A DNA stretch of 64,000 nucleotides from Ancylobacter sp. Lp-2 (lineage in GTDB: Bacteria > Pseudomonadota > Alphaproteobacteria > Rhizobiales > Xanthobacteraceae). Positions within the stretch are counted from its first letter, which is position 1. Each line of letters begins with the position of its first letter. Location: contig NZ_JAJALI010000002.1 in NCBI RefSeq assembly GCF_020523795.1, forward strand, positions 245,690-309,689, written 5' to 3'. The notes below the pieces were generated by a model. That model made no database searches, was not told where the DNA came from, and saw only the letters and a list, made by a program, of their open reading frames with translations. Both the position numbers and the translations under genes were made by a program. Below, one piece after another: positions 8,646 through 17,157 of the stretch.

Positions 8646-8660
8646 ATTCCATTATGGAAT
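8646..8660. promoter_or_regulatory. Palindrome between lrgA and lysR, LysR-type box
   Basis: ATTCCATTATGGAAT is a 15-bp inverted repeat around a central T, ending three bases before the LysR start codon. It contains the T-N11-A core (T8647, A8659) typical of LysR-regulator sites. The position would allow negative autoregulation and control of the divergent lrgAB promoter. Confidence 0.55.
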
Positions 8661-8663
8661 TTT

Positions 8664-9551
8664 ATGGATTTCCGAACCCTTCGCGCCTTTGTCGAGGTCG
8701 TGCGGCAGGGCGGCTTCTCGCAGGCCGCCAAGACGGTGTTCGCCACCCAGTCCACCGTCAGCAAGGCGGTGAAGCAGCTGGAGGACGAGATCGGCACGCC
8801 GCTGCTCGACCGCATCGGCCATCGCAGCGTGCTGACGCCGGTGGGCGAGGTGGTCTATCGCCGGGGCGTGAAGCTGCTCGCCGACCGCGACGATCTCCTC
8901 GCCGAACTCGACGAGATTCGCGGCTTGAAGCGCGGCGTGCTGAAGCTCGGCCTTCCGCCGGTCGGCAGCGCGACGCTGTTCGCCCCGCTCTTCGCCATCT
9001 ATCGCCGCCGCTACCCCGGCATCGAGGTGAGGCTGACCGAGCATGGCAGCGACGAGCTGGAGGCGAGCCTGCGGGCCGGCGAGATCGACTTCGCCGGCAT
9101 GCTGCTGCCGACGGCGGAGGAGTTCGAGTGGCAGGAGGTCGGGGGCGAGCCGCTGGTGGCGTTGCTGCCGGCGGCGCATCCGCTCGGCACGCGCGACAGC
9201 CTTGCCATGAGCGACCTCAGGGAGACGCCGCTGATCCTGTTCGACAGCGGCTTCACCCTGCACCGCATCATCCTCGACGCCGCCCGGCGGGCGGGCTTCG
9301 AGCCGGATGTGGTGGCGCAGAGCAGCCAGATCGATTTCATGGTGCAATTGGTGGCGGCCGGGCTCGGCGTCGCCTTCCTGCCGCGACTGATCGCCGAGCA
9401 GCGCCGCACGCCGGCGGTCGCGCAGGTGCTGCTCGACGAGCCCGGCACCGAATGGGTGATGGCGATGGTCTGGCGACGCGGCGCCTTCCTCTCGGAGGCG
9501 GCGAAGGCGTGGCTGGCGCTGGTGCGCGAGGTACACGGCCGCCCGGCCTGA
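8664..9551 (+). CDS. LysR-family transcriptional regulator (CidR-like position)
   Basis: A 295-residue LysR regulator. The winged helix-turn-helix covers about residues 1-60 (MDFRTLRAFVEVVRQGGFSQ, then the recognition region TQSTVSKAVKQLE). The effector-binding domain from about residue 90 keeps the usual two-lobe pattern, ending with a conserved VAAGLGVAFLPR segment. Divergent from lrgAB with a palindrome in the 88-bp gap, so it is the probable activator of lrgAB. In other bacteria the equivalent CidR responds to overflow metabolites such as acetate or pyruvate; that ligand is not shown here. No strong ribosome-binding site is visible before the ATG. Confidence 0.9.
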   Translation: MDFRTLRAFVEVVRQGGFSQAAKTVFATQSTVSKAVKQLEDEIGTPLLDRIGHRSVLTPVGEVVYRRGVKLLADRDDLLAELDEIRGLKRGVLKLGLPPVGSATLFAPLFAIYRRRYPGIEVRLTEHGSDELEASLRAGEIDFAGMLLPTAEEFEWQEVGGEPLVALLPAAHPLGTRDSLAMSDLRETPLILFDSGFTLHRIILDAARRAGFEPDVVAQSSQIDFMVQLVAAGLGVAFLPRLIAEQRRTPAVAQVLLDEPGTEWVMAMVWRRGAFLSEAAKAWLALVREVHGRPA

Positions 9552-9683
9552 GCATGGCCGCTTCGAGCATACCCGGCACGCATCCCTGCCGTGCACCGTT
9601 GCTCGCGCGATCCGCATAGGCGTCACCCGGCGGCCGGCCTAAACTTACCGGGAATCTTCCCCTTTCCCAGTCGCGGGATCATC

Positions 9684-10706
9684 GTGAAAAAGATCGGTTT
9701 TCTGTCATTCGGGCATTGGACGCCCTCCGTGCATTCGCAGACACGTTCGGCGGCGGATACGCTGCTGCAATCCATCGAGCTGGCGGTCGCCGCCGAGGAG
9801 CTTGGCGCCGACGGCGCCTATTTCCGCGTGCACCATTTCGCCCGCCAGCTGGCCTCGCCGTTTCCGCTGCTGGCGGCGGTCGGGGCGCGGACCAGCCGCA
9901 TCGAGATCGGCACCGCCGTCATCGACATGCGCTACGAGAACCCGCTCTACATGGCCGAGGATGCCGGCGCCGCCGACCTGATCGCCGGCGGGCGGCTGCA
10001 ACTTGGCATCAGCCGCGGCTCACCGGAGCAGGTGATCGATGGCTGGCGCTATTTCGGCTACGCACCGCCTGAGGGGCAGAGCGACGCCGATATGGGCCGG
10101 CATCACGCCGAGGCGCTGCTGGAAGTGCTGAAGGGCGAGGGCTTCGCCCAGCCCAATCCGCGCCCGATGTTCCCCAACCCGCCGGGCCTGTTGCGGCTGG
10201 AGCCGCATTCGGAAGGCCTGCGCGAGCGGATCTGGTGGGGCGCCAGCTCCAATGCGACGGCGATCTGGGCCGCCGAGCGCGGCATGAACCTGCAAAGCTC
10301 GACGCTGAAGGACGACGAGACAGGCGAGCCGTTCCATGTGCAGCAGGCGGCGCAGATCCGCGCCTATCGCGCGGCGTGGAAGGAGGCGGGACATCAGCGC
10401 GAGCCGCGCGTCTCGGTCAGCCGCAGCATCTTCGCGCTGGTGAGCGATCAGGACCGCGTCTATTTCGGCCGCTCCGGGCAGGAGGCGGATTCGATCGGCT
10501 TCATCGACGAGAAGACCCGCGCCATCTTCGGCCGTTCCTACGCCGCCGAGCCCGACGCGCTTGTCGAGCAGCTGAAGGCCGACGAGGCGATCGCCGAGGC
10601 CGACACGCTGCTGCTCACCGTCCCGAACCAGCTCGGCGTCGCCTACAACGCCCATGTCATCGAAGCGATCCTCAAGCATGTGGCGCCGGCCATGGGCTGG
10701 CGCTGA
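9684..10706 (+). CDS. LLM-class (luciferase-like) flavin-dependent oxidoreductase
   Basis: A 340-residue bacterial-luciferase-like TIM-barrel protein. Typical features are the N-terminal strand MKKIGFLSFG, EELGADGAYFRVHHFA (residues about 40-55), the AVIDMRYENPLYMAED segment, and GGRLQLGISRGSP, which binds the FMN/F420 phosphate region in this fold. The start is taken as the GTG at 9684 because the barrel begins directly after it; the open frame extends upstream to 9591 but those residues are Arg/Pro-rich and unlike the family. Members are FMN- or F420-dependent monooxygenases or reductases; substrate is unknown. Single gene, convergent with the crotonase operon. Confidence 0.85.
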   Translation: MKKIGFLSFGHWTPSVHSQTRSAADTLLQSIELAVAAEELGADGAYFRVHHFARQLASPFPLLAAVGARTSRIEIGTAVIDMRYENPLYMAEDAGAADLIAGGRLQLGISRGSPEQVIDGWRYFGYAPPEGQSDADMGRHHAEALLEVLKGEGFAQPNPRPMFPNPPGLLRLEPHSEGLRERIWWGASSNATAIWAAERGMNLQSSTLKDDETGEPFHVQQAAQIRAYRAAWKEAGHQREPRVSVSRSIFALVSDQDRVYFGRSGQEADSIGFIDEKTRAIFGRSYAAEPDALVEQLKADEAIAEADTLLLTVPNQLGVAYNAHVIEAILKHVAPAMGWR

Positions 10707-10724
10707 GCGACCTGCGAAGAAGGC

Positions 10725-10750
10725 GCGGCGAGGGGGGCGCCTCTCGCCGC
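10725..10750. terminator. Hairpin between convergent genes
   Basis: GCGGCGAGGGG (10725-10735) and CCTCTCGCCGC (10740-10750) form an 11-bp stem with one mismatch and a 4-nt loop in the 50-bp gap between the convergent LLM and crotonase genes. There is no T-run, so it is a candidate rather than a clear intrinsic terminator. Confidence 0.4.
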
Positions 10751-10756
10751 CCGCCG

Positions 10757-11581
10757 CTATTCTCCGCGCCAGTTCGGCGGGCGCTTGCCGAGAAAGGCCT
10801 CGACGCCCTCGCGGAAATCGGCCGAGCCATAGGTCTCGCGCACCAGATCCGCGTCGGCGGCGTCGGGATCATGGGCGAGCCGGCGCAGCATCTCCTTGGT
10901 GACGCGCAGGGTGATCGGCGCGTGCGCGGCGAGGCGGGCGCACAGTTCCTCGACATGGGCGTCGAGCTGCTCGGGCGGCACCACCGTCACATAGCCGGCC
11001 GGCAGTTCCTCGGCCTTCGGCGTTTCGGCGAGCAGCAGCATGCGCTTGACCAGGCTGACTCCGAGCGTCGCCACCAGACGCTGCACATTGGACGCCGACA
11101 GGCAGTTGCCAAGCGTGCGGGCGATCGGCACGCCGAAGCGCGAGCCCGGCGTCGCCACGCGGAAATCGCAGGCATTGGCGAGCGCCATGCCGCCGCCGAC
11201 CGCCCAGCCCTCCACCACGGCGATGGTGGGCACGGCGAGCGCTTCCAGCGCGCCGACATAGTGCTCGACCTTCTCCTCATAGGCGATGCCGTCGGCGCCG
11301 GAGGTGAAGGAGCGGAACTGCTCGATATCGGTGCCGGCGATGAACGCCTTGCCGCCGGCGCCGCGCAGCACGGCCACCCGCACCGCGGGCGTGGCGGCGA
11401 TGGTGCGGCAGGCCTCGGCGAGCTGCTCATACATCCGCCAGGTCATGGCGTTGCGGGCCGCCGGCCGGTCGAAGGTGAGGCGGGCCACCGCTCCCTCGAT
11501 TGCGAGACGGAGGGCACCCTGGGCGTCCTCGGCAGTGGGGTCCACCGGCTGGCCGGCTTCTGGTTTGGCGACGGCGTTCAT
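10757..11581 (-). CDS. Enoyl-CoA hydratase/isomerase-family protein lacking the usual catalytic glutamates
   Basis: A 274-residue crotonase-fold protein. The oxyanion-hole segments GKAFIAGTDI (about residues 81-90) and GWAVGGGMALANACDFRVA (about 124-142) are intact. However, the two positions that carry the catalytic glutamates of true enoyl-CoA hydratases read FGVPIARTLGN and CLSASNVQRL, with Ile and Ser/Ala where Glu is expected. Simple hydratase activity is therefore doubtful; isomerase, decarboxylase, lyase or thioesterase chemistry of this superfamily is possible. The ATG overlaps the stop of the CoA-transferase gene (ATGA), so the two proteins probably act on the same CoA ester. Confidence 0.88.
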   Translation of the reverse strand: MNAVAKPEAGQPVDPTAEDAQGALRLAIEGAVARLTFDRPAARNAMTWRMYEQLAEACRTIAATPAVRVAVLRGAGGKAFIAGTDIEQFRSFTSGADGIAYEEKVEHYVGALEALAVPTIAVVEGWAVGGGMALANACDFRVATPGSRFGVPIARTLGNCLSASNVQRLVATLGVSLVKRMLLLAETPKAEELPAGYVTVVPPEQLDAHVEELCARLAAHAPITLRVTKEMLRRLAHDPDAADADLVRETYGSADFREGVEAFLGKRPPNWRGE

Positions 11582-12846
11582 GACGCAAAGGCTCCGCGAG
11601 CGGTGAGGGCGTCGATGGCGGCGCTATCGAGGCCGATCTCCTTCAGCACCTCGTCGGTGTGCTGGCCGAGCAGCGGCGGATGGCGGCGAACCTCCTGCGG
11701 CGTGCCGGTGAGCTTCACCGCGAAGCCGATATTCGACACCTTGCCCTCGTTCGGGTGGTCGATCTCCATGCGCATCTGCCGATGGCGCCCGTGCTCGCTT
11801 TCGAACGCCTCGGGATAGGTATACATGGTGCCGGCCGGGATGCCGACGGCGAGCAGCGCCTCCACCCATTCGTCCGAGGTGCGGGTGACGAAGGTCTTCT
11901 CCAATTCCTCGATCAGCACCTCGCGATGGGCGAGGCGGTCGGGATTGGTCTTGAAGCGCGCATCCTCGACGAGCTCGGGGCGAGCGAGCGTGTCGCAGAG
12001 CAGCAGCCAGAGCTTCTGGTTAGTAGCGCCCATGACGAAATAGCCGTCCTTGGACTTCACCGCCTGATAGGGCGCGCTCATGCGGTTGGCGGTGCCGAGC
12101 GGGATCGGCTCGGTGCCGCGGCCCCAATATTCTGAGATGTCCCACACCGAGAAGGCCAGCGCCGCCTCGAACAGCGAGGCGTCGATATACTGGCCCTCGC
12201 CGGTGTTCTTGGCGCCGATATAGGCTCCGAGCACCGCATAGGTGGCGAACAGGCCGCAGCCGATATCGGCCACGGGCACGCCGGCCTTCACCGGCAGCCC
12301 GCCGGGATGGCCGGTGACGCTCATCACGCCGGACATGGCCTGCGCCATCAGGTCGAAGCCGGGCCGGCCGGCCCAGGGACCGGACTGGCCGAAGCCGGAG
12401 ATCGACGCATAGACGAGGCGCGGATTGTACTGGCGCACCGTCTCGTAGTCGCATTTCAGCTTCTTCATCACGCCGGGCCGATAGTTCTCGACCAGGATGT
12501 CGGCGCTCTTGACCAGCTCGTAGAACAGCTCGCGGCCGGCCTCGCTCTTCAGGTTCACCGCCACCGAGCGCTTGTTGCGGTTCATGTTGAGGAAGCCCAT
12601 GCTGTCGGGCCCCTTCATCTTGAATCCCATGGCGCCGCGCGTTTGGTCGCCGGTGCCCGGCGGCTCGATCTTGATGACGTCGGCGCCGAGATCGCCGAGC
12701 AGCATGCAGCTATAGGGCCCGGCCATCACCTGGCTGACGTCGAGCACGCGCACCCCGGTCAGGGGGAGGGGGCGCGGTGCCGGCGCTTCGTCGGCCCGGC
12801 GCTGGGTGGCCGGCTTCTCCCGCGAATGGTCCAGAAGATCGGTCAT
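11578..12846 (-). CDS. CaiB/BaiF-family CoA transferase
   Basis: Class III CoA transferase of 422 residues that would activate a carboxylic acid by taking CoA from a donor thioester. The family start PLTGVRVLDVSQVMAGPY (about residues 28-45) follows a polar leader. The nucleophilic aspartate is expected at Asp165 in RPGFDLMAQAMSG, and GVPVADIGCGLFA and GQYIDASLFE are further family blocks. ATG at 12846 is preferred; the open frame runs further upstream through text with no homology character. It lies upstream of and overlaps the crotonase gene. Together they look like an activation-plus-conversion pair for an acid imported by one of the neighbouring Tct systems; the substrate is unknown. Confidence 0.92.
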   Translation of the reverse strand: MTDLLDHSREKPATQRRADEAPAPRPLPLTGVRVLDVSQVMAGPYSCMLLGDLGADVIKIEPPGTGDQTRGAMGFKMKGPDSMGFLNMNRNKRSVAVNLKSEAGRELFYELVKSADILVENYRPGVMKKLKCDYETVRQYNPRLVYASISGFGQSGPWAGRPGFDLMAQAMSGVMSVTGHPGGLPVKAGVPVADIGCGLFATYAVLGAYIGAKNTGEGQYIDASLFEAALAFSVWDISEYWGRGTEPIPLGTANRMSAPYQAVKSKDGYFVMGATNQKLWLLLCDTLARPELVEDARFKTNPDRLAHREVLIEELEKTFVTRTSDEWVEALLAVGIPAGTMYTYPEAFESEHGRHRQMRMEIDHPNEGKVSNIGFAVKLTGTPQEVRRHPPLLGQHTDEVLKEIGLDSAAIDALTARGAFAS

Positions 12847-12884
12847 CGGTTTCGAGCCTTTCTGCGGGCGAGTCCCGCATGCAC

Positions 12885-12903
12885 AATCAATAATTACGAA
12901 TGC
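12885..12903. promoter_or_regulatory. AT-rich motif upstream of the CoA-transferase gene
   Basis: AATCAATAATTACGAATGC stands out in a very GC-rich setting, 39 bp upstream of the CoA-transferase ATG. The first 13 bases are identical to the motif at 17036-17048; TAATTACGAATGC matches 11 of 13 bases at 19260-19272. Probably a shared operator for one of the two nearby GntR regulators. Confidence 0.5.
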
Positions 12904-12949
12904 GGAAGCCGTTCCCCGGGGGGAACGGTGACGCGGAGCGGTGATGCGA

Positions 12950-13693
12950 TCAGTCGGTGAGGACACCCGAGAGGCGGCGGCCACGGGCACGGGGCTTGGC
13001 CGGTGCTGCTTCCGTCGGCGCCGCGTCCGCGTCGATGCGGCGGATGAAGGCGCGGGCGATGCCGACCGTGGTGCCGGTGACGTGAGTCTCCAGCAGGGCA
13101 GCGAGGCGCATTGCATCGCGCGCTTCCAGCGCTTCGATCATCTGCGTGTGCTCGTCCACCGCCGCCTGCCAGTGTTCGCGGTTCTTGCGTACCACGAAGC
13201 GGCAGGCATGGATGCGGGTGAGGATCTGCTGGTAGAACGCCGAGAGGGTGGCGTTGCCGGCGAGGGTGAAGAACGCCTCGTGGATCAGCCGGTTGTGGCG
13301 CAGATACTCGATCTCGTCGCCGGATGCGTAGCATTCCAGCATCCGCTCATGCAGCGCCCGCACCCGCGCAATGTCAGCATCGGTGGCGTTCTGGCAGGCC
13401 AGCAGGCCGGCGAGCCGCTCCAGCGAGGCCATGATCGGGAACAGTTCCTCGATCTGCTCCTCGGTGATGCGGGCGACGATGGCGCCGCGATGCGGCAGGA
13501 TCTGCAGCACGCCTTCCGCCGCCAGCACCTTCAGCGCCTCGCGGATCGGCGTGCGCGAGACGCCGAATCGCTCGCTCAGCTGCTCCTCCGGCACCTTCTC
13601 GCCCGGGCGCAGCTCGCCCTGCAGGATCATCTCGCGCAGCGGCGCGACAAGGGATTCGTGGAGCGAATGGCGGACGATAGGGGCGGAGGACAT
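12950..13693 (-). CDS. GntR-family (FCD) transcriptional regulator
   Basis: A 247-residue regulator. The winged helix covers about residues 5-75 (GEKVPEEQLSERFGVSRTPIREALKVLAAEG, split over the two DNA-binding helices). The FCD domain follows with the usual His/Asp pattern (NRLIHEAFF, DEHTQM, LLETHVTG). The tail is Ala/Arg/Lys-rich. It is similar to the regulator at 17158-17844 over its whole length (SRTPxREALKVLA, NRGA/HRGA, LFPIM, LHDEML-like blocks), suggesting paralogues. It lies between the CoA-transferase gene and tctA, same strand. Likely represses one or both flanking units. Confidence 0.9.
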   Translation of the reverse strand: MSSAPIVRHSLHESLVAPLREMILQGELRPGEKVPEEQLSERFGVSRTPIREALKVLAAEGVLQILPHRGAIVARITEEQIEELFPIMASLERLAGLLACQNATDADIARVRALHERMLECYASGDEIEYLRHNRLIHEAFFTLAGNATLSAFYQQILTRIHACRFVVRKNREHWQAAVDEHTQMIEALEARDAMRLAALLETHVTGTTVGIARAFIRRIDADAAPTEAAPAKPRARGRRLSGVLTD

Positions 13694-13776
13694 GCGGTCT
13701 TTTCCTGGCGGCTTCTGCGAGCCTGTGCGTTTCCCGGTTGAAGAATAGGCGGGAACCGCCGGTATCGGAAAGTCGA

Positions 13777-15309
13777 TCATGCCGACCTCCCTTCCGGCGC
13801 GCCTGCGGCGCCATCCTTCTGGCCCCGGCCGCCCTTGAGGAGCGCCGAGATCACCGGCAGGCACAGCAGCAGCAGGCCGAGGCCCATCATGGTGGCGACG
13901 AGGCCGTTGGAGAAGAAGATCGCCGGCGAGCCGTCCGAGGTCAGCATGGCCTGGCGGAAGGAATCCTCCGCCTTGTCGCCCAGCACCATGGCGAGCACGA
14001 AGGGCGCCAGCGGGTAGTCGAGCTTCTTGAACACATAGCCGACGATGCCGAAGCCGAGCGCCAGCCAGACGTCGAACATGTGGTTGGCCACCGTATAGGC
14101 GCCGATGACGCAGACCACGGTGATCAGCGGTCCGACCACGGTGAAGGGCGCGCGCAGGATGAAGGCGAACAGCGGCACGGTGGCGAGCACCAGCACGACG
14201 GCGATGATGTTGCCCATATACATGGAGGCGATGAGGCCCCACACGAAGTCCGGCTGCGAGGTGAACAGCATCGGGCCGGGCGACAGGCCCCAGATCATCA
14301 GGCCGCCCATCATCACCGCCGCGGTGGCGGAGCCGGGAATGCCGAGCGCCAGCATGGGCAGCAGGGCGCAGGAGCCGGCGGAATGGTCGGCGGTCTCCGG
14401 CGCGACGATGCCTTCCGGCTCGCCCTTGCCGAAGAAACGGCCGCGCCGGGAGAAGCGGCGCCCCAGCGCGTAGCTCATGAACGAGGCGGCGGTCGGCCCG
14501 CCCGGCGTGATGCCCATCCAGCAGCCGATCAGCGCGCTGCGGATCAGCGTCGCCCAGTAGCGCGGCACCTCGGCGACGGTGCGCGCGATGACGCGGATGT
14601 CGAGCTTGGCCTTCACGCCCTCGAATTTCAGTCCCTCTTCCATGGTGAGCAAGAGCTCGCCGAGGCCGAACAGGCCGATGACGGCGATGAGGAAGGAGAT
14701 GCCACCGATCAGCTCGTCGAATTCGAAGGTGAGGCGCGCCTCGCCGGAGATGGTGTCGATGCCGACTGTGGCGGCGGCGAAGCCGAGCATCATCGACACC
14801 AGCGTCTTGAACGGCGAACCGCCGGACATGCCGATGAAGCTGGCGAAGGCCATGAAATAGACGGCGAAATACTCGGCGGCGCCGAAGCGCAGCGCGAAAT
14901 TCGCCACCCAGCCGGACAGCAGCGTGATCACCAGCACGCCGGTGAGCGCGCCGATGCCGGCGGAGGTGAAGGCAAGGGTGAGCGCCCGCGCCGCTTGTCC
15001 CTGCTTCGCCAGCGGATAGCCATCGAAGGTGGTGGCGACCGAGGAGGGTTCGCCGGGAATGTTGAACAGGATGGAAGTCGTCGATCCGCCGAACAGCGCG
15101 CCCCAATACATCGAGGTCAGCAGGATGATGGCGGAGATCGGGTCCATGGTGAAGGTCAGCGGCAGCAGCAGCGACACGCCGTTCGGCGCGCCGAGCCCCG
15201 GCAGCACGCCGACCACCAGCCCGAGAAGCACGCCCATCACCATGATCATCAGGTGATGGGCGGTGAGCGCGACGGCGAAGCCGTCCATCAATTGCCCGAA
15301 ATTGCCCAT
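13777..15309 (-). CDS. tctA: Tripartite tricarboxylate transporter large permease TctA (copy 1)
   Basis: A 510-residue membrane protein with about 10-12 helices. Family motifs are GVLPGLGAPNGVSLLLPLTF (residues about 36-55), YWGALFGGSTTSILFNIPGEP, and the later TPGGPTAASFMSY and LALGIPGSATAAVMMGGL. These belong to the ion-coupled TctABC systems that import di- and tricarboxylates and related acids. It is exactly the same length as the second TctA at 24073-25605 and strongly similar, so the two cassettes are duplicates. Gene order on this strand is tctC, tctB, tctA. Confidence 0.95.
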   Translation of the reverse strand: MGNFGQLMDGFAVALTAHHLMIMVMGVLLGLVVGVLPGLGAPNGVSLLLPLTFTMDPISAIILLTSMYWGALFGGSTTSILFNIPGEPSSVATTFDGYPLAKQGQAARALTLAFTSAGIGALTGVLVITLLSGWVANFALRFGAAEYFAVYFMAFASFIGMSGGSPFKTLVSMMLGFAAATVGIDTISGEARLTFEFDELIGGISFLIAVIGLFGLGELLLTMEEGLKFEGVKAKLDIRVIARTVAEVPRYWATLIRSALIGCWMGITPGGPTAASFMSYALGRRFSRRGRFFGKGEPEGIVAPETADHSAGSCALLPMLALGIPGSATAAVMMGGLMIWGLSPGPMLFTSQPDFVWGLIASMYMGNIIAVVLVLATVPLFAFILRAPFTVVGPLITVVCVIGAYTVANHMFDVWLALGFGIVGYVFKKLDYPLAPFVLAMVLGDKAEDSFRQAMLTSDGSPAIFFSNGLVATMMGLGLLLLCLPVISALLKGGRGQKDGAAGAPEGRSA

Positions 15310-15337
15310 GGCGCGTCCCTCGTTGTTTTCTTGTTCG

Positions 15338-15844
15338 TCAGTAGATGCCGAAGGCTTCGAGGATCGGCCCCTTAAGCAGGGGGACCATGAACAGCTTCTC
15401 GAAGATGACGAAGTTCACCGCCACCACCGCCAGCGCCGCGAGCAGCGAGGGGAGGGTGCGGAAGCCGGCGGCGACGCGCAGGGCGTAGAAGATGTAGAGG
15501 CCCATGCCGATATAGAGGCCGAGCCAGGCCGAGACGGCGACCATGGCGACGATCGGCAGGAAGAAGGCGACGATGGTGCGCAGCCGTTCGCCATCGAGGA
15601 AGGAATCCGCCTCGGCATGTCCGGCCACGTGCCCCGCCGCGTTACGGCGCAGCAGCGTCTGCACGATGGTCCCGGCGCTGCCGAGGATGATCAGGCAGCC
15701 GACATAGAAGGGGAAATAGCCGGGCTCCGGCCCGGAAGGCCCCCAGGCGAAGCCGTTCAGCGTGGCGCCGTAGCAGACCACCGCGCCGACGGCGGCGGTG
15801 ACGCAGGCGGCGGCGATGTCCATGGTGCTGCGCGAAATATCCAT
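15338..15844 (-). CDS. tctB: Tripartite tricarboxylate transporter small permease TctB (copy 1)
   Basis: A 168-residue membrane protein with four helices (about residues 10-28, 45-65, 88-122 as two close helices, and 130-150). The segment GPSGPEPGYFPFYVGCLIILGS (read in two parts) is the conserved TctB block: a Gly/Pro-rich loop before a helix. It lies between tctC and tctA with 28 nt to tctA. The ATG at 15844 gives the family length. Function: small membrane partner of TctA. Confidence 0.9.
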   Translation of the reverse strand: MDISRSTMDIAAACVTAAVGAVVCYGATLNGFAWGPSGPEPGYFPFYVGCLIILGSAGTIVQTLLRRNAAGHVAGHAEADSFLDGERLRTIVAFFLPIVAMVAVSAWLGLYIGMGLYIFYALRVAAGFRTLPSLLAALAVVAVNFVIFEKLFMVPLLKGPILEAFGIY

Positions 15845-15876
15845 ATGCCTCGCTCCGACGCGGCGGGAGGGAAGGA

Positions 15877-15900
15877 CGGACGGCGACTGGGCGCCGTCCG
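15877..15900 (-). promoter_or_regulatory. Hairpin between tctC and tctB (copy 1)
   Basis: CGGACGGCG (15877-15885) and CGCCGTCCG (15892-15900) form a perfect 9-bp stem with a 6-nt loop downstream of the binding-protein gene. No T-run. It is in the same position as hairpins after the other binding-protein genes of this window and may stabilise the tctC mRNA end or limit read-through. Confidence 0.5.
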
Positions 15901-15950
15901 CAAGGGGATCGTCCGCGGGGGGAACACGCGCCGGACGACCTCGAAGAGCG

Positions 15951-16955
15951 TCACTGCTCGGCGCGCAGCCAGCCGTTGCGCTTGTAGATCTCGGCGTAAC
16001 TCGCCTCGTGCTTCTTGATGAAGTCCTTGAAGGCGTCGCCGGTCAGCAGGCGCGGGATCTGCGCGCCGCGCTCCTGGTAGGCCTTGAACTCGGGAGCCGC
16101 CGCCGCCTTGATGAACAGGTCGGTGTAGTAGGCGAGGGCTCCCGGCGGCAGGTCCGCCGCCGCCCAGATGGTGCGCGGCTGGGCGAAGCTGTCTACGGCG
16201 ATGCCGGCCTCCTTGCAGGTCGGGATGTCGTGCCAGGACAGGTCCTCGGCGATCACGGTGGTGTCGGCGAGGCGTTCGTTCTCGAACACGCAGAGCGGCT
16301 TCTGCACGCCGGCCTTCCACTGCTCGACGCTCTCGCTGGGATTGTTGACGTTAGCGGTGATGTGCCCGCCGGCAACCTGGATCGCCGCCTCACTGCCGCT
16401 CTTGTAGGGAATGTAGGTGAGGTCGACGCCAGTCGAATATTCGATGAGCGTCATCAGCGTCTCGTCGGCTTCCTTCGCCTTGGCGCCGCCAAGCTTGAGC
16501 TGGCCGGGCGCTTCCTTCGCCTTGGCGATGAAGCCCTTCACGTCCTCGATGCCGGAGGTCTTGGGGTTCACCCACAGGATGAAGGGATCGAACACCATCG
16601 CGGCGATCGGGGTGAGGTCCTTCAGGCTGTAGGACAGCTTGTTGGCGAGCGGCAGCACATAGGCGTCCTGCGTGCCGAAATAGAGCTTGTAGGGGTCGCC
16701 CTTGTTGGTCTTGGCGTAGATGAAGGTCTCGGCGCCGGAGCCGCCGGCCTTGTTGCTGACGATGATCGGCGTGGTCAGCAATTCGTTCTTGCTGAGCGCC
16801 GACTGCACCACGCGGGCGAAGGTGTCGGTGCCGCCGCCGGGGCCGGCCGCCGCCACGAATTCCACCGGACGATTGGGCTTCCACTCGGCGAGGGCCACGC
16901 TCGGCGCGGCAAGGCCGAGGTAGAGCGCAAGCGCAGTAAGGGCGTGTTTCGGCAT
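15951..16955 (-). CDS. tctC: Tricarboxylate-transport substrate-binding protein TctC/Bug family (copy 1)
   Basis: A 334-residue periplasmic binding protein. A Sec signal peptide (MPKHALTALALYLGLAAPSV, cleaved near Ala23) precedes EWKPNRPVEFVAAAGPGGGTD, the Bug-family opening strand and glycine loop. It shares blocks with copy 2 (LPLANKL, IPYKSG-EAA, NVNNPSE, DIPTCK), so both bind related acids, but the glycine loop differs (AAAGPGGGTD versus VPAGAGGASD), which may change specificity. It is the first gene of its cassette and its promoter contains an AT-rich motif 81 bp upstream. Confidence 0.93.
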   Translation of the reverse strand: MPKHALTALALYLGLAAPSVALAEWKPNRPVEFVAAAGPGGGTDTFARVVQSALSKNELLTTPIIVSNKAGGSGAETFIYAKTNKGDPYKLYFGTQDAYVLPLANKLSYSLKDLTPIAAMVFDPFILWVNPKTSGIEDVKGFIAKAKEAPGQLKLGGAKAKEADETLMTLIEYSTGVDLTYIPYKSGSEAAIQVAGGHITANVNNPSESVEQWKAGVQKPLCVFENERLADTTVIAEDLSWHDIPTCKEAGIAVDSFAQPRTIWAAADLPPGALAYYTDLFIKAAAAPEFKAYQERGAQIPRLLTGDAFKDFIKKHEASYAEIYKRNGWLRAEQ

Positions 16956-17035
16956 CAGTCTCTCCCATTGGATTTGTTGGGCGGATCGTGGCTGTCCGCG
17001 CTTATTGAGGCGACGCTATCGCATCGCTCATTTCA

Positions 17036-17048
17036 AATCAATAATTAC
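17036..17048. promoter_or_regulatory. AT-rich motif upstream of tctC copy 1
   Basis: AATCAATAATTAC, identical over 13 bases to 12885-12897 in front of the CoA-transferase gene, in an otherwise GC-rich gap of about 200 bp between tctC and the GntR gene. Candidate common operator. Confidence 0.5.
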
Positions 17049-17157
17049 AGATTACGTTTTCTGCGCACCTTCCAAACAGCACCGCGCGGCGCACACGGGA
17101 GTACGCGCCGCGCCGGGAGCGCTGCGATTGCGGAGGGGGAAGGCGTGGGAAGGGCCG

